Notes: generated by a model from the sequence alone, not told the origin. 64,000 nt of DNA from Streptomyces sp. NBC_00690 (GCF_036226685.1 NZ_CP109009.1:6723501-6787500); one strand, 5' to 3'; positions 7,171 through 16,425 are shown, counted from the first letter of the stretch. Program-made: numbers and translations.

Positions 7171-9438
7171 TTGGCCGCTTCGCAGTCGAAGCGGCGGCAC
7201 AAGGTCCGCCGACGGGCCGACATGTCGCTATTGGGCGGTATTCGCCCACCTATAGCAGTTCTGTCGGTTCTGCTCCTCGCCCTCGCGGGCGTCACCGCCC
7301 TCACCCTCGGACGGGTCGACCAAGAGCGCGTTCCGAAGGCCGTCCTCAACTCCCAGCAGTACTTCGCCGAGGACGGCGCCATCGCCCTGCGCGCCTCCAT
7401 CGACGAGAGCGTCACGGACCTCACCCGGACCGCCGACCTCTTCAGCGCCTCCGGGTCGGTGTCGCCCGACGCCGTGCTCGACAAGATCGGCAACGTCTAC
7501 CAAAAGTGGATGGGCACCGCCGTCGTAGAGATCGAGTCGGGCAAACTCCTCGCCGCCCGTGGGGAGAACGTCCCCCTGACGGTGGTCGACCGCTCCAAGC
7601 TCTCGGAGAAGAACGGCCTCGCACCCCGGATGGTTCGACTGGAGAACGGCGAGACCCGACTCCTCGCCTTCGCCGTCCTCACCTGGAAGGGCGAGCCGCA
7701 GAAGCTGCTCGTCGCCTCCAGCAGTCTCCGTTTTCCCGGAATCAGCCTCGGTAAACTTCGGGCCATCGCCGTGATCGACGAACGCGCGCAGGTCCTCAGC
7801 AGCGACGGCATCGATCCGGCCGAGCAAGTGATGACCGAGTTCCAGCGGCTGGAGATCAAAGACTCCAAGAAGCAGCTGAAGTCGTTCTCCAAGTACGCGG
7901 CCAAGAAGGCCAAGCAGAACCCCCTCCAGTCCAAGGAACCCGGCTCCGGCGGCTTCAAGGGCGTCAGCGGCAGCATCACCGGTGAACACTTCGCGGGCGA
8001 CCGGCTCGTGGCCGGCTATGCCACCCTCGCCGCGCCGGAACCCGGCGGCGCCACCGTCGCCACCAGCCTCGGACTCACCGTCATCGCCATGGTCAAGATC
8101 GCCGACCCGCCGATGGCCGCAGGCGGGCCTGGCTTCGGCCTCGCCGCCGCCGGTGCACTGCTGTTGATCGGGGGCATCACCGTCGCCCTGCTCCTCGGCA
8201 CCGTCCAGCGCCCGCTCATCCGGCTGTACCTGGAGAGTCGCCGCCTCACCCGGGGCGACCTCACCCGCCCCGTCACCGTGCCCAAGTACGGTGAGGCGGC
8301 CCGCATCGGCGACGCGCTCGAACGCATCCGCCGCCAGCTCCACGGCCAGGGCGACTCCGACGGCCCGACCCGCAAGCGACGCCTCGGCGCCCGCCCGCTG
8401 CTCGCCGTCGCAGCCGTGCTGCTGTTGGTCTGGTCGGCGCCCCTGATGCTGCTCCTCAACCGCGCGGGCGACTCCGTCGTCGTACCGCAGCAGATCATCA
8501 ACGACCAGCGCGAGCGCACCGACACCCTCACCGACCGGGTCAGGCGTGCCCTCAACGAAGGCCATGCGGACCTGCTCTCGGTGGCCTCGCTCGTCGGCAA
8601 CAACACCGAGCGCGCCGAGATGACCGACGTGCTGGAACGCACCCTCGCCCAGCACCTGCGCTACGAGTCGCTGTACGTCGTGGACAAGGAGGGCGAGGTC
8701 CTCGCCCGAGCCGGCGGCGATCCGCGCAGCGACGGCGTGGCACCCTCCACCCAGCCGGTCCGCATCCTCGACACCAAGTCCAAGGAACCCGTGATCGTCG
8801 GCACCGCCGAGATCTCCGGGCGCGGCGGGGCCGTCGTGGGCGAGTTCCGCATCGACTTCCTCAACTCGCTGCTCAAGCGCCCCGGCCTCGGTCAGGTGCG
8901 GGTCGTGGACGCCGAACGCCGGGTCATCGGCGGGAACACCGGCTACCTCGCGTTCGAGAAGCTCGCCAACAGCCGCCTCGACGCACTCGTCGCGGGCTCC
9001 AACCAGAAGGTCGGCCTCAGCGCACGCCCCAGCGGCGTCCTGTACCGCACCGGCGACGACATCCAGATCGCCGCTGCCGCGCCCTTCGTGGGCGGTGGCG
9101 CCGCCAAGTCGCTCGGCTGGACCGTGGTGAGCTACCAGCCCGCATCCGGCCTCGCGATCCCCGAGTACAGCCTGCAAAACCGCACCGTCCTGGCCGGACT
9201 GCTCGGCATCACCGCCGCAGCCGCCTGCCTCGGCTGGCTCCACATCGTGGTGGTGCGCCCCCTGCGTGCCGTCACCGACCAGGCCGAAGCCCTCGCGGGC
9301 GGAGACCGCCGTACCGTCCTCTACCCCCGTCACCACGACGAGGTCGGAGCCGTCACCCGCAGCCTGGAACTCCTCCGCCAGCAGTTGGCGGAGCTCCGCA
9401 AGCGCGACGGCGCCAAGACGCCGGCCGGAAGGAACTGA
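7171..9438 (+). CDS. Tandem Cache-like/HAMP membrane protein without output domain
   Basis: A 755-aa protein built as two similar halves. Each half has a membrane segment (about 26-46 and 408-428), an extracytoplasmic sensor-like domain of 250-270 residues, a second membrane segment (about 323-345 and 672-692) and a HAMP-like module (RPLIRLYLESRRLTRGDLTR; RPLRAVTDQAEALAGGDRRT). The second half ends a few residues past its HAMP. No kinase, methyl-accepting or cyclase domain follows. TTG 7171 is chosen because GAGAGGAG (7156-7163) precedes it by 7 bases and the resulting N-terminus is strongly basic; ATG 7222 is an alternative. Six bases before pgsB, hence in its operon; probably senses or scaffolds polymer synthesis (inference). 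Confidence 0.7.
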   Translation: MAASQSKRRHKVRRRADMSLLGGIRPPIAVLSVLLLALAGVTALTLGRVDQERVPKAVLNSQQYFAEDGAIALRASIDESVTDLTRTADLFSASGSVSPDAVLDKIGNVYQKWMGTAVVEIESGKLLAARGENVPLTVVDRSKLSEKNGLAPRMVRLENGETRLLAFAVLTWKGEPQKLLVASSSLRFPGISLGKLRAIAVIDERAQVLSSDGIDPAEQVMTEFQRLEIKDSKKQLKSFSKYAAKKAKQNPLQSKEPGSGGFKGVSGSITGEHFAGDRLVAGYATLAAPEPGGATVATSLGLTVIAMVKIADPPMAAGGPGFGLAAAGALLLIGGITVALLLGTVQRPLIRLYLESRRLTRGDLTRPVTVPKYGEAARIGDALERIRRQLHGQGDSDGPTRKRRLGARPLLAVAAVLLLVWSAPLMLLLNRAGDSVVVPQQIINDQRERTDTLTDRVRRALNEGHADLLSVASLVGNNTERAEMTDVLERTLAQHLRYESLYVVDKEGEVLARAGGDPRSDGVAPSTQPVRILDTKSKEPVIVGTAEISGRGGAVVGEFRIDFLNSLLKRPGLGQVRVVDAERRVIGGNTGYLAFEKLANSRLDALVAGSNQKVGLSARPSGVLYRTGDDIQIAAAAPFVGGGAAKSLGWTVVSYQPASGLAIPEYSLQNRTVLAGLLGITAAAACLGWLHIVVVRPLRAVTDQAEALAGGDRRTVLYPRHHDEVGAVTRSLELLRQQLAELRKRDGAKTPAGRN

Positions 9439-9444
9439 ACCACC

Positions 9445-11058
9445 GTGCTCTTCCTCTACACCGTGCTGGTGGTGTGCAGCGCGATCCTGCTTGCGGCGGG
9501 CGTCGTCGAGCAGCGGCGGCACTACACCAACCTCGACCAGATACCCACCCGGGTCCTGGTCAACGGCATCCGCGGCAAGTCGTCGATCACCCGACTGTGC
9601 GCGGGGGCGCTGCGCGGCGGTGGGCTGATCACCGTGGCCAAGACCACCGGAACCGCGGCGCGGTTCATCCACCCGGACGCGACCGAGGAACCGGTCTACC
9701 GGAAGTTCGGCATCGCCAACGTCGTGGAGCAGATCGGGATCGTCCGCCGCGCTGCCGCGTACCGTCCGCACGCCCTCGTCATCGAGTGCATGGCGGTGAT
9801 GCCGGCGCTCCAGGAGATCAACCAGTCGAAGCTGATCCGCTCCACGATCGGCGTCCTGTGCAACGTCCGTGAGGACCACCTCGCCGAGATGGGCCCCACC
9901 CTCGACGACGTGGCCCGCTCGCTGTGCCGCTCGATGCCCGAGGACGGGATCTGCGTCACCGCCGAGAAGGACCGCTTCCACATCCTTCAGGAAGAGGCCG
10001 ACGCCCGTAACTGCAAGCTGATCTACGCAGACCCGGAGACGGTCAGCGACGAGGAGCTGCGCGGCTTCAGCTGGTTCACCTTCAAGGAGAACGTGGCGAT
10101 CGCCCTCACCGTCGCCGATCTGCTGGGAGTCGAACGGGAGACCGCGCTCCAGGGCATGTACGACGCCCCGCCGGACCCGGGTGTGCTCTCCGTCGAGCGC
10201 TACGTCACCGAGGACGACAAGCGGCTGCGCTTCGCCAACGTCTTCGCGGCCAACGACCCCGAGTCGACGCTGATGAACATCAACCAGTTGCTCGACCTCG
10301 GCGCCATCCACCGGCCCCTGAACGTGGTCATCAACTGCCGCCCCGACCGGGTGGAGCGCAATGGCCAGATGGGCGAGATCATCCCCGAGCTCGACCCGGA
10401 GAAGGTGTTCGTGATCGGACACCCCGCCAAGTCCGCCATCGACGCCATCCCGGCCGAGTTCCGCTCCCGCGCGGTCGACCTCGGCGGCGACCGACGGGAT
10501 CCGGAGGAGTTCATGGCCGCGCTGATCAACCAGCTGAGCCCCAACTCCTCCCTGGTCGCCATCGGCAATATCCACGGCCAGGGCGAGGTGCTGTTGGAGC
10601 ACCTCGCCGAACTGCCCGCCGACGAGACCCCCGACGACAGCACCACACCGGGCGGCAAGAAGCCGGCCCCGACGAAGACCGAGGCAGTACCCCAGCGCAC
10701 CGTCGACCCGTCGGAGACGATGCAGCTGTACGCGCCCCGGATCGACCCGTACCAGCAGTACTCGGAGGCGTACGAGTCCCGCTACTCCACCCAGCAGATG
10801 CCCCGCGTCGTGATTCCGGAGCAGCCCGCGGGCGGCCACTACCAGCAGCAGTACGCCGCCCCGGCGCAGGACTACCGTCCCGAGCCCGGCCCACAAGGCG
10901 ACCCGGCGGCGCCCAGGGAACCCTGGCCGACTACGGTCCACAACGGACCCGCCCCCTACGGCGAGCAGCCGCAGGAGCGCGGCCTCTTCGAACCCCGCCG
11001 CCCACCCGCCCCGCCCGCCGACGACCATCAGTGGCACAGCCCAGGAGACCAGCGTTGA
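9445..11058 (+). CDS. pgsB: Poly-gamma-glutamate synthase subunit PgsB/CapB
   Basis: ATP-dependent amide ligase of the Mur-ligase superfamily that polymerises glutamate through gamma-amide bonds at the membrane. One N-terminal membrane helix (2-20) is followed by TRVLVNGIRGKSSITRL (about 35-51) holding the family's P-loop, KTTGTAA, then NVREDHLAEMGPTLDD and NVVINCRPDRVERNGQM. The homologous part ends near residue 392. The remaining ~145 residues form a Pro/Gln/Tyr/Glu-rich tail absent from Bacillus PgsB (about 393 aa), presumably disordered. Start GTG 9445; the stop TGA overlaps the TTG start of pgsC by two bases. The substrate (D- or L-Glu, or another amino acid) cannot be read from sequence. 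Confidence 0.9.
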   Translation: MLFLYTVLVVCSAILLAAGVVEQRRHYTNLDQIPTRVLVNGIRGKSSITRLCAGALRGGGLITVAKTTGTAARFIHPDATEEPVYRKFGIANVVEQIGIVRRAAAYRPHALVIECMAVMPALQEINQSKLIRSTIGVLCNVREDHLAEMGPTLDDVARSLCRSMPEDGICVTAEKDRFHILQEEADARNCKLIYADPETVSDEELRGFSWFTFKENVAIALTVADLLGVERETALQGMYDAPPDPGVLSVERYVTEDDKRLRFANVFAANDPESTLMNINQLLDLGAIHRPLNVVINCRPDRVERNGQMGEIIPELDPEKVFVIGHPAKSAIDAIPAEFRSRAVDLGGDRRDPEEFMAALINQLSPNSSLVAIGNIHGQGEVLLEHLAELPADETPDDSTTPGGKKPAPTKTEAVPQRTVDPSETMQLYAPRIDPYQQYSEAYESRYSTQQMPRVVIPEQPAGGHYQQQYAAPAQDYRPEPGPQGDPAAPREPWPTTVHNGPAPYGEQPQERGLFEPRRPPAPPADDHQWHSPGDQR

Positions 11059-11537
11059 TCCCGTCCGTCCTCACCCCAGAGATCGCCGCCATCGGTATCG
11101 CTCTGGGCCTGCTCTTCTCGCTGGTCTGCTATCTGACGACCAATCTCTCACCCGGCGGAATGATCACCCCGGGTTGGTTGGCGCTCACATTGGTCGAGGA
11201 CCTTCAGCGCGCGGCCATGGTGCTCGGTGTCACCGTGCTCACCTATGTGTCGACCCTGGTGATGCAGAAGTTCATCATCCTGTACGGAAAGCGCCTGTTC
11301 GCGGCGGTCGTGCTCACCGGTGTGATGCTCCAGGCCACCGTGATGATCATCCTCTCGCTCGAATTCCCGCTGATGTACAGCAACCAGACCCTCGGATTCA
11401 TCGTCCCCGGCCTGATCGCCTACCAGCTGGTCCGCCAGCCGAAGGGGCCGACGCTGTTGGCGACCGGTTCGGTCACCTTGATGGCGTACGTCGTCCTCAC
11501 CGCCGGAATCCTCCTCGGCGTCATGCCGACCGCCTGA
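11055..11537 (+). CDS. pgsC: Poly-gamma-glutamate biosynthesis membrane protein PgsC/CapC
   Basis: A 160-aa polytopic membrane protein matching PgsC in length (about 150 aa) and pattern: four to five hydrophobic segments and the conserved SPGGMITPGWLAL near residue 35, plus NQTLGFIVPGLIAYQ. Forms the membrane core of the PgsBCA synthase/export complex. Start TTG 11055 overlaps the pgsB stop (TTGA) and is preceded by AGGAGA (11043-11048) with a 6-base spacer, indicating translational coupling. Confidence 0.92.
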   Translation: MIPSVLTPEIAAIGIALGLLFSLVCYLTTNLSPGGMITPGWLALTLVEDLQRAAMVLGVTVLTYVSTLVMQKFIILYGKRLFAAVVLTGVMLQATVMIILSLEFPLMYSNQTLGFIVPGLIAYQLVRQPKGPTLLATGSVTLMAYVVLTAGILLGVMPTA

Positions 11538-11558
11538 TCACCCATTGGAGCCGATCCC

Positions 11559-12629
11559 ATGAGCCCCAAGAAGAAACGCCCCGTCGTCCACGGAGTCACC
11601 GTCCTCGCGCTGCTCGCCGGCAGTGCGTATCTCACCGTGGAACTCCGCAAGGACGAGCAAGCCAAGGCGCCCAAGGTGCAGGCGGTCACCGACACCCCCA
11701 AGTTGCAGGGTGCCGCGACCGGCAAGAGCGGCGCCCAGACCTGGGAGCGCTTGAAGAACCCCGAGCGCTCCGTCCTGAGGGACGGCAGCGGGGAGGTGCT
11801 CGCCACCTTCACCGACAAGGCGCGCACCGCCACCTTGAAGGGCCCCTCCCGCACCTTCTCCGAGCCCACCAACACCAAGACCCGGGTGGTGACGGAGAAC
11901 TGGGTCCGGCTGATGCCGGAGCCGTGGCGCAAGGGCGCGGAGAAGGAGAAGTGGTTCAAGGACTGGTTCAAGGAGTTCTTCGGGAGCCAGGAGGACGACA
12001 TCTTCGCCATGGGCTTCCAGTACGTCCAGGACCAGCCCGTCAAGAAGGACGACGAGGGCCTCGCCTACGCGGGTGACGCCAACTTCGGGCCGCTGAACCC
12101 CAACGGAAGTTCCGGCAACGACCTCCGCGAGGAACTGTCCGACTTCTACGACTACCTCGGCATCTCGTACACCTTCCGGGACGGCGTCACCGCCCAGTCG
12201 GAGACCAGGCGGGCCCGCTCCGCCGACTGTTCCGGCTTTATGCGGCTCCTGCTCGGCTACCGCGCCCGCTACCCGCTGGCCTCGTCGGACAAGTCGGGCG
12301 ACGGACTGCCGCGCACGGCCAACGGCATGGCGCGGTCCGACCTCGGCGCCAACGTCATACCGCTCACCAGCGTGGGCCCTGAGGGCCGGCCGAAGTCGAT
12401 CGACCTGCTTCAGCCCGGTGACCTCGTCTTCTTCAAGCTGGACGCCCGCACCAAGCAGCGCCTCGACCACATGGGGATCTACCTGGGCCATGACACGGAA
12501 GGCAACATGATCTTCCTGTCCAGCCGGGAAGAGGTCAACGGGCCCACGATCGGCGACAAGGGCGGCGCATCGCGGCTCAACGGCAACGGCTACTACGCCA
12601 AGACGCTGCGCAGCGCCAAGCGCCTGTGA
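11559..12629 (+). CDS. NlpC/P60-like secreted or membrane-anchored hydrolase of the pgs locus
   Basis: A 356-aa protein with an N-terminal signal anchor (VVHGVTVLALLAGSAYLTV, residues 9-27), a charged region and a C-terminal papain-like domain. The probable nucleophile is in SADCSGFMRLLL (Cys about 224) and the histidine in RLDHMGIYLGHD (about 303), the NlpC/P60 arrangement; GDLVFF lies between as in that family. It follows pgsC by 21 bases with GGAG at 11547 and closes the operon before a strong terminator. In Bacillus this position holds PgsE or a gamma-glutamyl hydrolase (PgdS-like), so release or trimming of the polymer, or of peptidoglycan at the export site, is a reasonable inference. 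Confidence 0.7.
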   Translation: MSPKKKRPVVHGVTVLALLAGSAYLTVELRKDEQAKAPKVQAVTDTPKLQGAATGKSGAQTWERLKNPERSVLRDGSGEVLATFTDKARTATLKGPSRTFSEPTNTKTRVVTENWVRLMPEPWRKGAEKEKWFKDWFKEFFGSQEDDIFAMGFQYVQDQPVKKDDEGLAYAGDANFGPLNPNGSSGNDLREELSDFYDYLGISYTFRDGVTAQSETRRARSADCSGFMRLLLGYRARYPLASSDKSGDGLPRTANGMARSDLGANVIPLTSVGPEGRPKSIDLLQPGDLVFFKLDARTKQRLDHMGIYLGHDTEGNMIFLSSREEVNGPTIGDKGGASRLNGNGYYAKTLRSAKRL

Positions 12630-12685
12630 GTACGCCTGCCGGGCGCCCCTAGGGCTTCGTAGCCCAGCCGGTGCCGCCCGCGTCG

Positions 12686-12719
12686 AAGGGGCCGTACGGA
12701 GTCTTCCGTACGGCCCCTT
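12686..12719. terminator. Bidirectional terminator between the pgs operon and fadB
   Basis: Perfect 15-bp stem, AAGGGGCCGTACGGA (12686-12700) pairing with 12705-12719 around the tetraloop GTCT. Lies between two convergent genes, 56 bases from the hydrolase stop and 19 from the fadB stop. Confidence 0.88.
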
Positions 12720-12738
12720 CGGTCGTTCAGCCGGTCGT

Positions 12739-14865
12739 TCAGGCGGGCACGCTCGCCACACCCGCGGCCAGGAACGGCTTTCCGTTGACCCGCTGGGACA
12801 CGCCTTCCCGGTCCAGGTACGGGGTGATGCCGCCCAGGTGGAAGGGCCAGCCCGCACCCGTGATCAGACAGAGGTCGATGTCCTGGGCCTCGGCCACCAC
12901 GCCCTCGGCCAACATCAGCCCGATCTCCTGGGCAACCGCGTCCAGCACCCGGGCCCGGGTCTGCTCCTCAGTCAGGACGACATCGCCCTGGACCAGCAGC
13001 GCCGCGACCTCCGGGTCCAACTCGGGACGTCCGGAGTCGTACACGTAGAAGCCGCGCTTGCCCGCTTCGACGACTGCCTTCAGGTTCGGGGAGACCGTGA
13101 AACGGTCGGGGAAGGACCGGTTGAGGGTCTCGGACACGTGCAGTCCGATCGCCGGACCCACGAGTTCCAGCAGGACCAGCGGAGACATCGGAAGGCCCAG
13201 TGGCGCCACGGCCCGCTCCGCCACGACGACCGGAGTGCCCTCGTCGATGACGTTCTGGATCTCGCCCATGAAGCGCGTCAGGATGCGGTTCACCACGAAC
13301 GCCGGTGCGTCCTTGACCAGGACGGCGGTCTTCCGCAGCTTCTTCGCCACACCGAAGGCCGTCGCCAGGGCGGCGTCGTCGGTCTGCACCCCGCGCACGA
13401 TCTCCAACAGCGGCAGGATCGCCACCGGGTTGAAGAAGTGGAAGCCGACGACCCGCTCCGGGTGCTTCAGCTTCGACGCCATCTCGGACACCGAGAGCGA
13501 CGAGGTGTTGGTGGCGAGGATCGCATGGGCGGGGGCGACGGCCTCCACCTCGGCGAACACCTGCTGCTTGACCGCCATCTCCTCGAAGACGGCCTCGATG
13601 ATGAAGTCGGCGTCGGCGAAGCCCTCCGCCTTGTCCAGAACACCGGTCACCAGAGCCTTGAGCCGATTGCTCTGGTCCTGGTTGATCCGCTTCTTGGCCA
13701 GCAGTTTGTCGATCTCGCCGTGGACATAACCCACGCCCCTGTCGATCCGCTCCTGGTCGATGTCGGTGAGCACCACCGGCACCTCAAGGCGGCGCAGGAA
13801 GAGGAGTGCGAGCTGAGAGGCCATCAGGCCGGCGCCCACGACGCCCACCTTGGTGACGGGCCGGGCCAGGGCCCGGTCCGGGGCGCCGACCGGACGCTTG
13901 GCGCGCTTCTGCACCAGATGGAACGCGTAGATACCGCTGCGTAGTTCGCCGCCCATGATCAGGTCGGCCAGGGCGCGGTCCTCGGCGTCGAAACCGGCCT
14001 GGAGGTCCCCGTCCTTGGCCGCGGCCACGATGTCGAGGGCGCGGTAGGCGGCGGGGGCCGCGCCGTGCACCTTGGCGTCGGCGATGGCCCGCCCGCGCGC
14101 CACAGCCGCATCCCAGGGCTCACCCCGGTCCACCTCGGCCCGCTGGATGGCGATCTCGCCCTTGAGGACGGCCGCGGTCCAGGTCAGCGACTGCTCCAGG
14201 AAGTCCGCGCCTTCGAAGATCGCGTCGGCGATGCCCAGTTCGAAGACCTGGCGCCCCTTGAGCTGGCGGTTCTGGTTGAGCGAGTTCTCGATGATGACCG
14301 TGACCGCACGGTCAGCGCCGATCAGGTTCGGCAGCAGGGTGCAGCCTCCCCAACCGGGCACCAGCCCGAGGAACACCTCGGGCAGCGAGAACGCGGGCAC
14401 CGCGCTGGAGACCGTACGGTACGAGCAGTGCAGCCCGACCTCGACGCCGCCGCCCATCGCGGCACCGTTGTAGTACGCGAAGGTGGGCACGGCGAGCCCG
14501 GAGAACCGCTTGAAGACGTCGTGGCCGCCCTTGCCGATGGCGAGTGCGTCCTCGTGGCGCTTCAGCAGTTCCACGCCCTTGAGATCGGCGCCGACCGCGA
14601 AGATGAACGGCTTGCCGGTGAGCCCGACCCCGACGATCGAGCCCTCGGCCGCCTCCCGCTCGACCTGGTCGATCGCCGCGTTCAGATTGGCCAGGGACTT
14701 CGGGCCGAAGGTGGTGGGCTTGGTGTGGTCGAGCCCGTTGTCGAGGGTGATCAGCGCGAACCGGCCGGCGGCGAGCGGCAGATCGAGATGGCGTACGTGG
14801 GCGCTGGTGACGACCTCGTCGGCGAACAGTTCGGCTGCGCCCTTCAGCAGCTCAGCGGTACTCAC
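12739..14865 (-). CDS. fadB: Fatty-acid oxidation multifunctional protein (enoyl-CoA hydratase / 3-hydroxyacyl-CoA dehydrogenase)
   Basis: A 708-aa cytosolic beta-oxidation enzyme. The N-terminal crotonase domain shows FAVGADLKG, GAAMGGGVEVGLHC and FLGLVPGWGGC; the dehydrogenase domain has the NAD-binding VGVVGAGLMASQLALLF (about 345-361), ATNTSSLSVSEMA and GFHFFNPV with the catalytic His. Substrate chain length is not evident. Start GTG 14865 has GGAGG at a 6-7 base distance and overlaps the stop of the upstream thiolase by four bases (GTGA), giving a coupled fadAB operon on the minus strand. The longer frame upstream only re-reads the thiolase end. Confidence 0.93.
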   Translation of the reverse strand: MSTAELLKGAAELFADEVVTSAHVRHLDLPLAAGRFALITLDNGLDHTKPTTFGPKSLANLNAAIDQVEREAAEGSIVGVGLTGKPFIFAVGADLKGVELLKRHEDALAIGKGGHDVFKRFSGLAVPTFAYYNGAAMGGGVEVGLHCSYRTVSSAVPAFSLPEVFLGLVPGWGGCTLLPNLIGADRAVTVIIENSLNQNRQLKGRQVFELGIADAIFEGADFLEQSLTWTAAVLKGEIAIQRAEVDRGEPWDAAVARGRAIADAKVHGAAPAAYRALDIVAAAKDGDLQAGFDAEDRALADLIMGGELRSGIYAFHLVQKRAKRPVGAPDRALARPVTKVGVVGAGLMASQLALLFLRRLEVPVVLTDIDQERIDRGVGYVHGEIDKLLAKKRINQDQSNRLKALVTGVLDKAEGFADADFIIEAVFEEMAVKQQVFAEVEAVAPAHAILATNTSSLSVSEMASKLKHPERVVGFHFFNPVAILPLLEIVRGVQTDDAALATAFGVAKKLRKTAVLVKDAPAFVVNRILTRFMGEIQNVIDEGTPVVVAERAVAPLGLPMSPLVLLELVGPAIGLHVSETLNRSFPDRFTVSPNLKAVVEAGKRGFYVYDSGRPELDPEVAALLVQGDVVLTEEQTRARVLDAVAQEIGLMLAEGVVAEAQDIDLCLITGAGWPFHLGGITPYLDREGVSQRVNGKPFLAAGVASVPA

Positions 14866-16082
14866 TTGTCGCCTCCGTTGAAGTGGGGGTTCTCCCAGAT
14901 GACCGATGCGCCCATGCCGAAGCCGACACACATGGTGGTCAGGCCGTAGCGGACGTGCGGCTGCTCCTCGAACTGCCGGGCCAGCTGGGTCATCAGCCGG
15001 ACGCCGGAGGAGGCCAGCGGGTGGCCGTAGGCGATGGCGCCCCCGTACTGGTTGACGCGCGCATCGTCGTCGGCGATGCCGTAGTGCTCAAGGAAGGCCA
15101 GCACCTGGACGGCGAACGCCTCGTTGATCTCGAAGAGTCCGAGGTCGTCGATCGACAGACCGGCCTTGGCGAGCGCCTTCTCCGTCGCCGGGATGGGTCC
15201 GTATCCCATGACCTCAGGCTCGACACCGGTGTAGGCGAAGGAGACGAGTCGCATCCGCACCGGCAGGTCGTGCTCGCGGGCGAACTCCTCGGAGGCGATC
15301 AGGGAGGCGGTGGCACCGTCGTTGAGCCCCGCCGCGTTGCCCGCGGTGACCCGGCCGTGGGGTCGGAAGGGGGTCTTCAGCGAGGCCAGGTTCTCCAGGG
15401 TGGTGCCCGGGCGCATCGGCTCGTCCTGGGTCGCGAGTCCCCAGCCGGTCTCACCGCTTTCGGGGGAGGTGCGGCGCACCGAGATCGGCACCAGGTCCTG
15501 CTGGATCTTCCCGTTCGCGTACGCCTTGGCGGCCTTCTCCTGGGAGCGCACCGCGTACTCGTCGGCGCGCGCCTTGGTGATGGTCGGGTAGCGGTCGTGG
15601 AGGTTTTCCGCGGTCATGCCCATGAACAGGGCCGACTCGTCGACGAGCTTCTCGCTCACGAACCGCGGGTTCGGGTCGACGCCCTCGCCCATCGGGTGGC
15701 GGCCCATGTGCTCCACCCCGCCCGCGATCACCGCGTCGTAGGCGCCGAAGGCGATGGCGCCCGCGGTGGTGGTGACGGCGGTCATCGCGCCGGCGCACAT
15801 CCGGTCGATGGAGTAGCCGGGCACGGACTGGGGCAGTCCGGCGAGGATGCCGGCGGTGCGTCCGATGGTCAGGCCCTGGTCGCCGATCTGGGTGGTGGCG
15901 GCGATGGCCACCTCGTCGATCCGGGCGGGGTCGAGGCCGGGGTTTCGGCGCAGCAGTTCCCGGATGGCCTTGACGACGAGGTCGTCGGCCCGGGTCTCGT
16001 GATAAATGCCCTTCGGGCCCGCCTTGCCGAACGGGGTGCGGACGCCGTCGACGAAGACGACGTCCCTGACGGTACGAGGCAC
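14862..16082 (-). CDS. fadA: Acetyl-CoA C-acyltransferase (3-ketoacyl-CoA thiolase)
   Basis: A 406-aa type II thiolase that cleaves 3-ketoacyl-CoA in beta-oxidation. Active-site nucleophile Cys in SIDRMCAGAMTAV (about residue 95), NEAFAVQ, YGGAIAYGHPLASSG with the catalytic His, and TMCVGFGMG with the second Cys. GTG start at 16082 has GGAGGAG a few bases upstream and no competing start. First gene of the fadA-fadB operon, translationally coupled to fadB. Confidence 0.94.
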   Translation of the reverse strand: MPRTVRDVVFVDGVRTPFGKAGPKGIYHETRADDLVVKAIRELLRRNPGLDPARIDEVAIAATTQIGDQGLTIGRTAGILAGLPQSVPGYSIDRMCAGAMTAVTTTAGAIAFGAYDAVIAGGVEHMGRHPMGEGVDPNPRFVSEKLVDESALFMGMTAENLHDRYPTITKARADEYAVRSQEKAAKAYANGKIQQDLVPISVRRTSPESGETGWGLATQDEPMRPGTTLENLASLKTPFRPHGRVTAGNAAGLNDGATASLIASEEFAREHDLPVRMRLVSFAYTGVEPEVMGYGPIPATEKALAKAGLSIDDLGLFEINEAFAVQVLAFLEHYGIADDDARVNQYGGAIAYGHPLASSGVRLMTQLARQFEEQPHVRYGLTTMCVGFGMGASVIWENPHFNGGDK

Positions 16083-16425
16083 GATGGCTCTCCTCCAGGG
16101 TGCGGGGTGGCACTGCTGCGGGACGCGGCTGAGCGCGCGCTTTCCTCCCCCATGCTACTTGCGGGTAACCATCGTGCCCAGCCCCCTCCCGGTGAGCGTC
16201 GAAGGTCACAACCGCAGCTGCCGGTGCGGGGGAGGGCTTTCGACGGTCGTGAGCGCGGACCCGGGCGCGACGGAAGAACCGTGCCACGGCCCGGGTGGGC
16301 GGGCGTGGCACGGTTCGTGGGCGTGTCTCGATCGGTTCGCGCTCGATACGGGGGCGGGACCGGTGTCGGCAGAGCTGCGGCCGGTCGAGCAGCGGCCGGC
16401 CGGCACTGGCGGCGTCCAGCGCCGG
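16083..16425. other. Gap between fadA and the RNase D gene
   Basis: Contains the thiolase leader and probable promoter (an AT-richer patch around 16147-16175 reading TAGCAT on the minus strand) and the RNase D terminator hairpin at 16276-16316. No supported reading frame. Confidence 0.5.
16276..16316 (-). terminator. Terminator after RNase D gene
   Basis: Perfect 13-bp stem GAACCGTGCCACG (16276-16288) / CGTGGCACGGTTC (16304-16316), with a small GCCC/GGGC stem in the loop. Lies 110 bases beyond the minus-strand RNase D stop and upstream of the fadA promoter region. Confidence 0.75.

Noticed and set aside
7228..11037. A 1269-codon open frame on the minus strand
   Set aside because: It is the antisense of the Cache-HAMP and pgsB genes, kept open by high GC and codon bias; its composition is low-complexity Gly/Val/Asp/Arg and no domain is recognisable.
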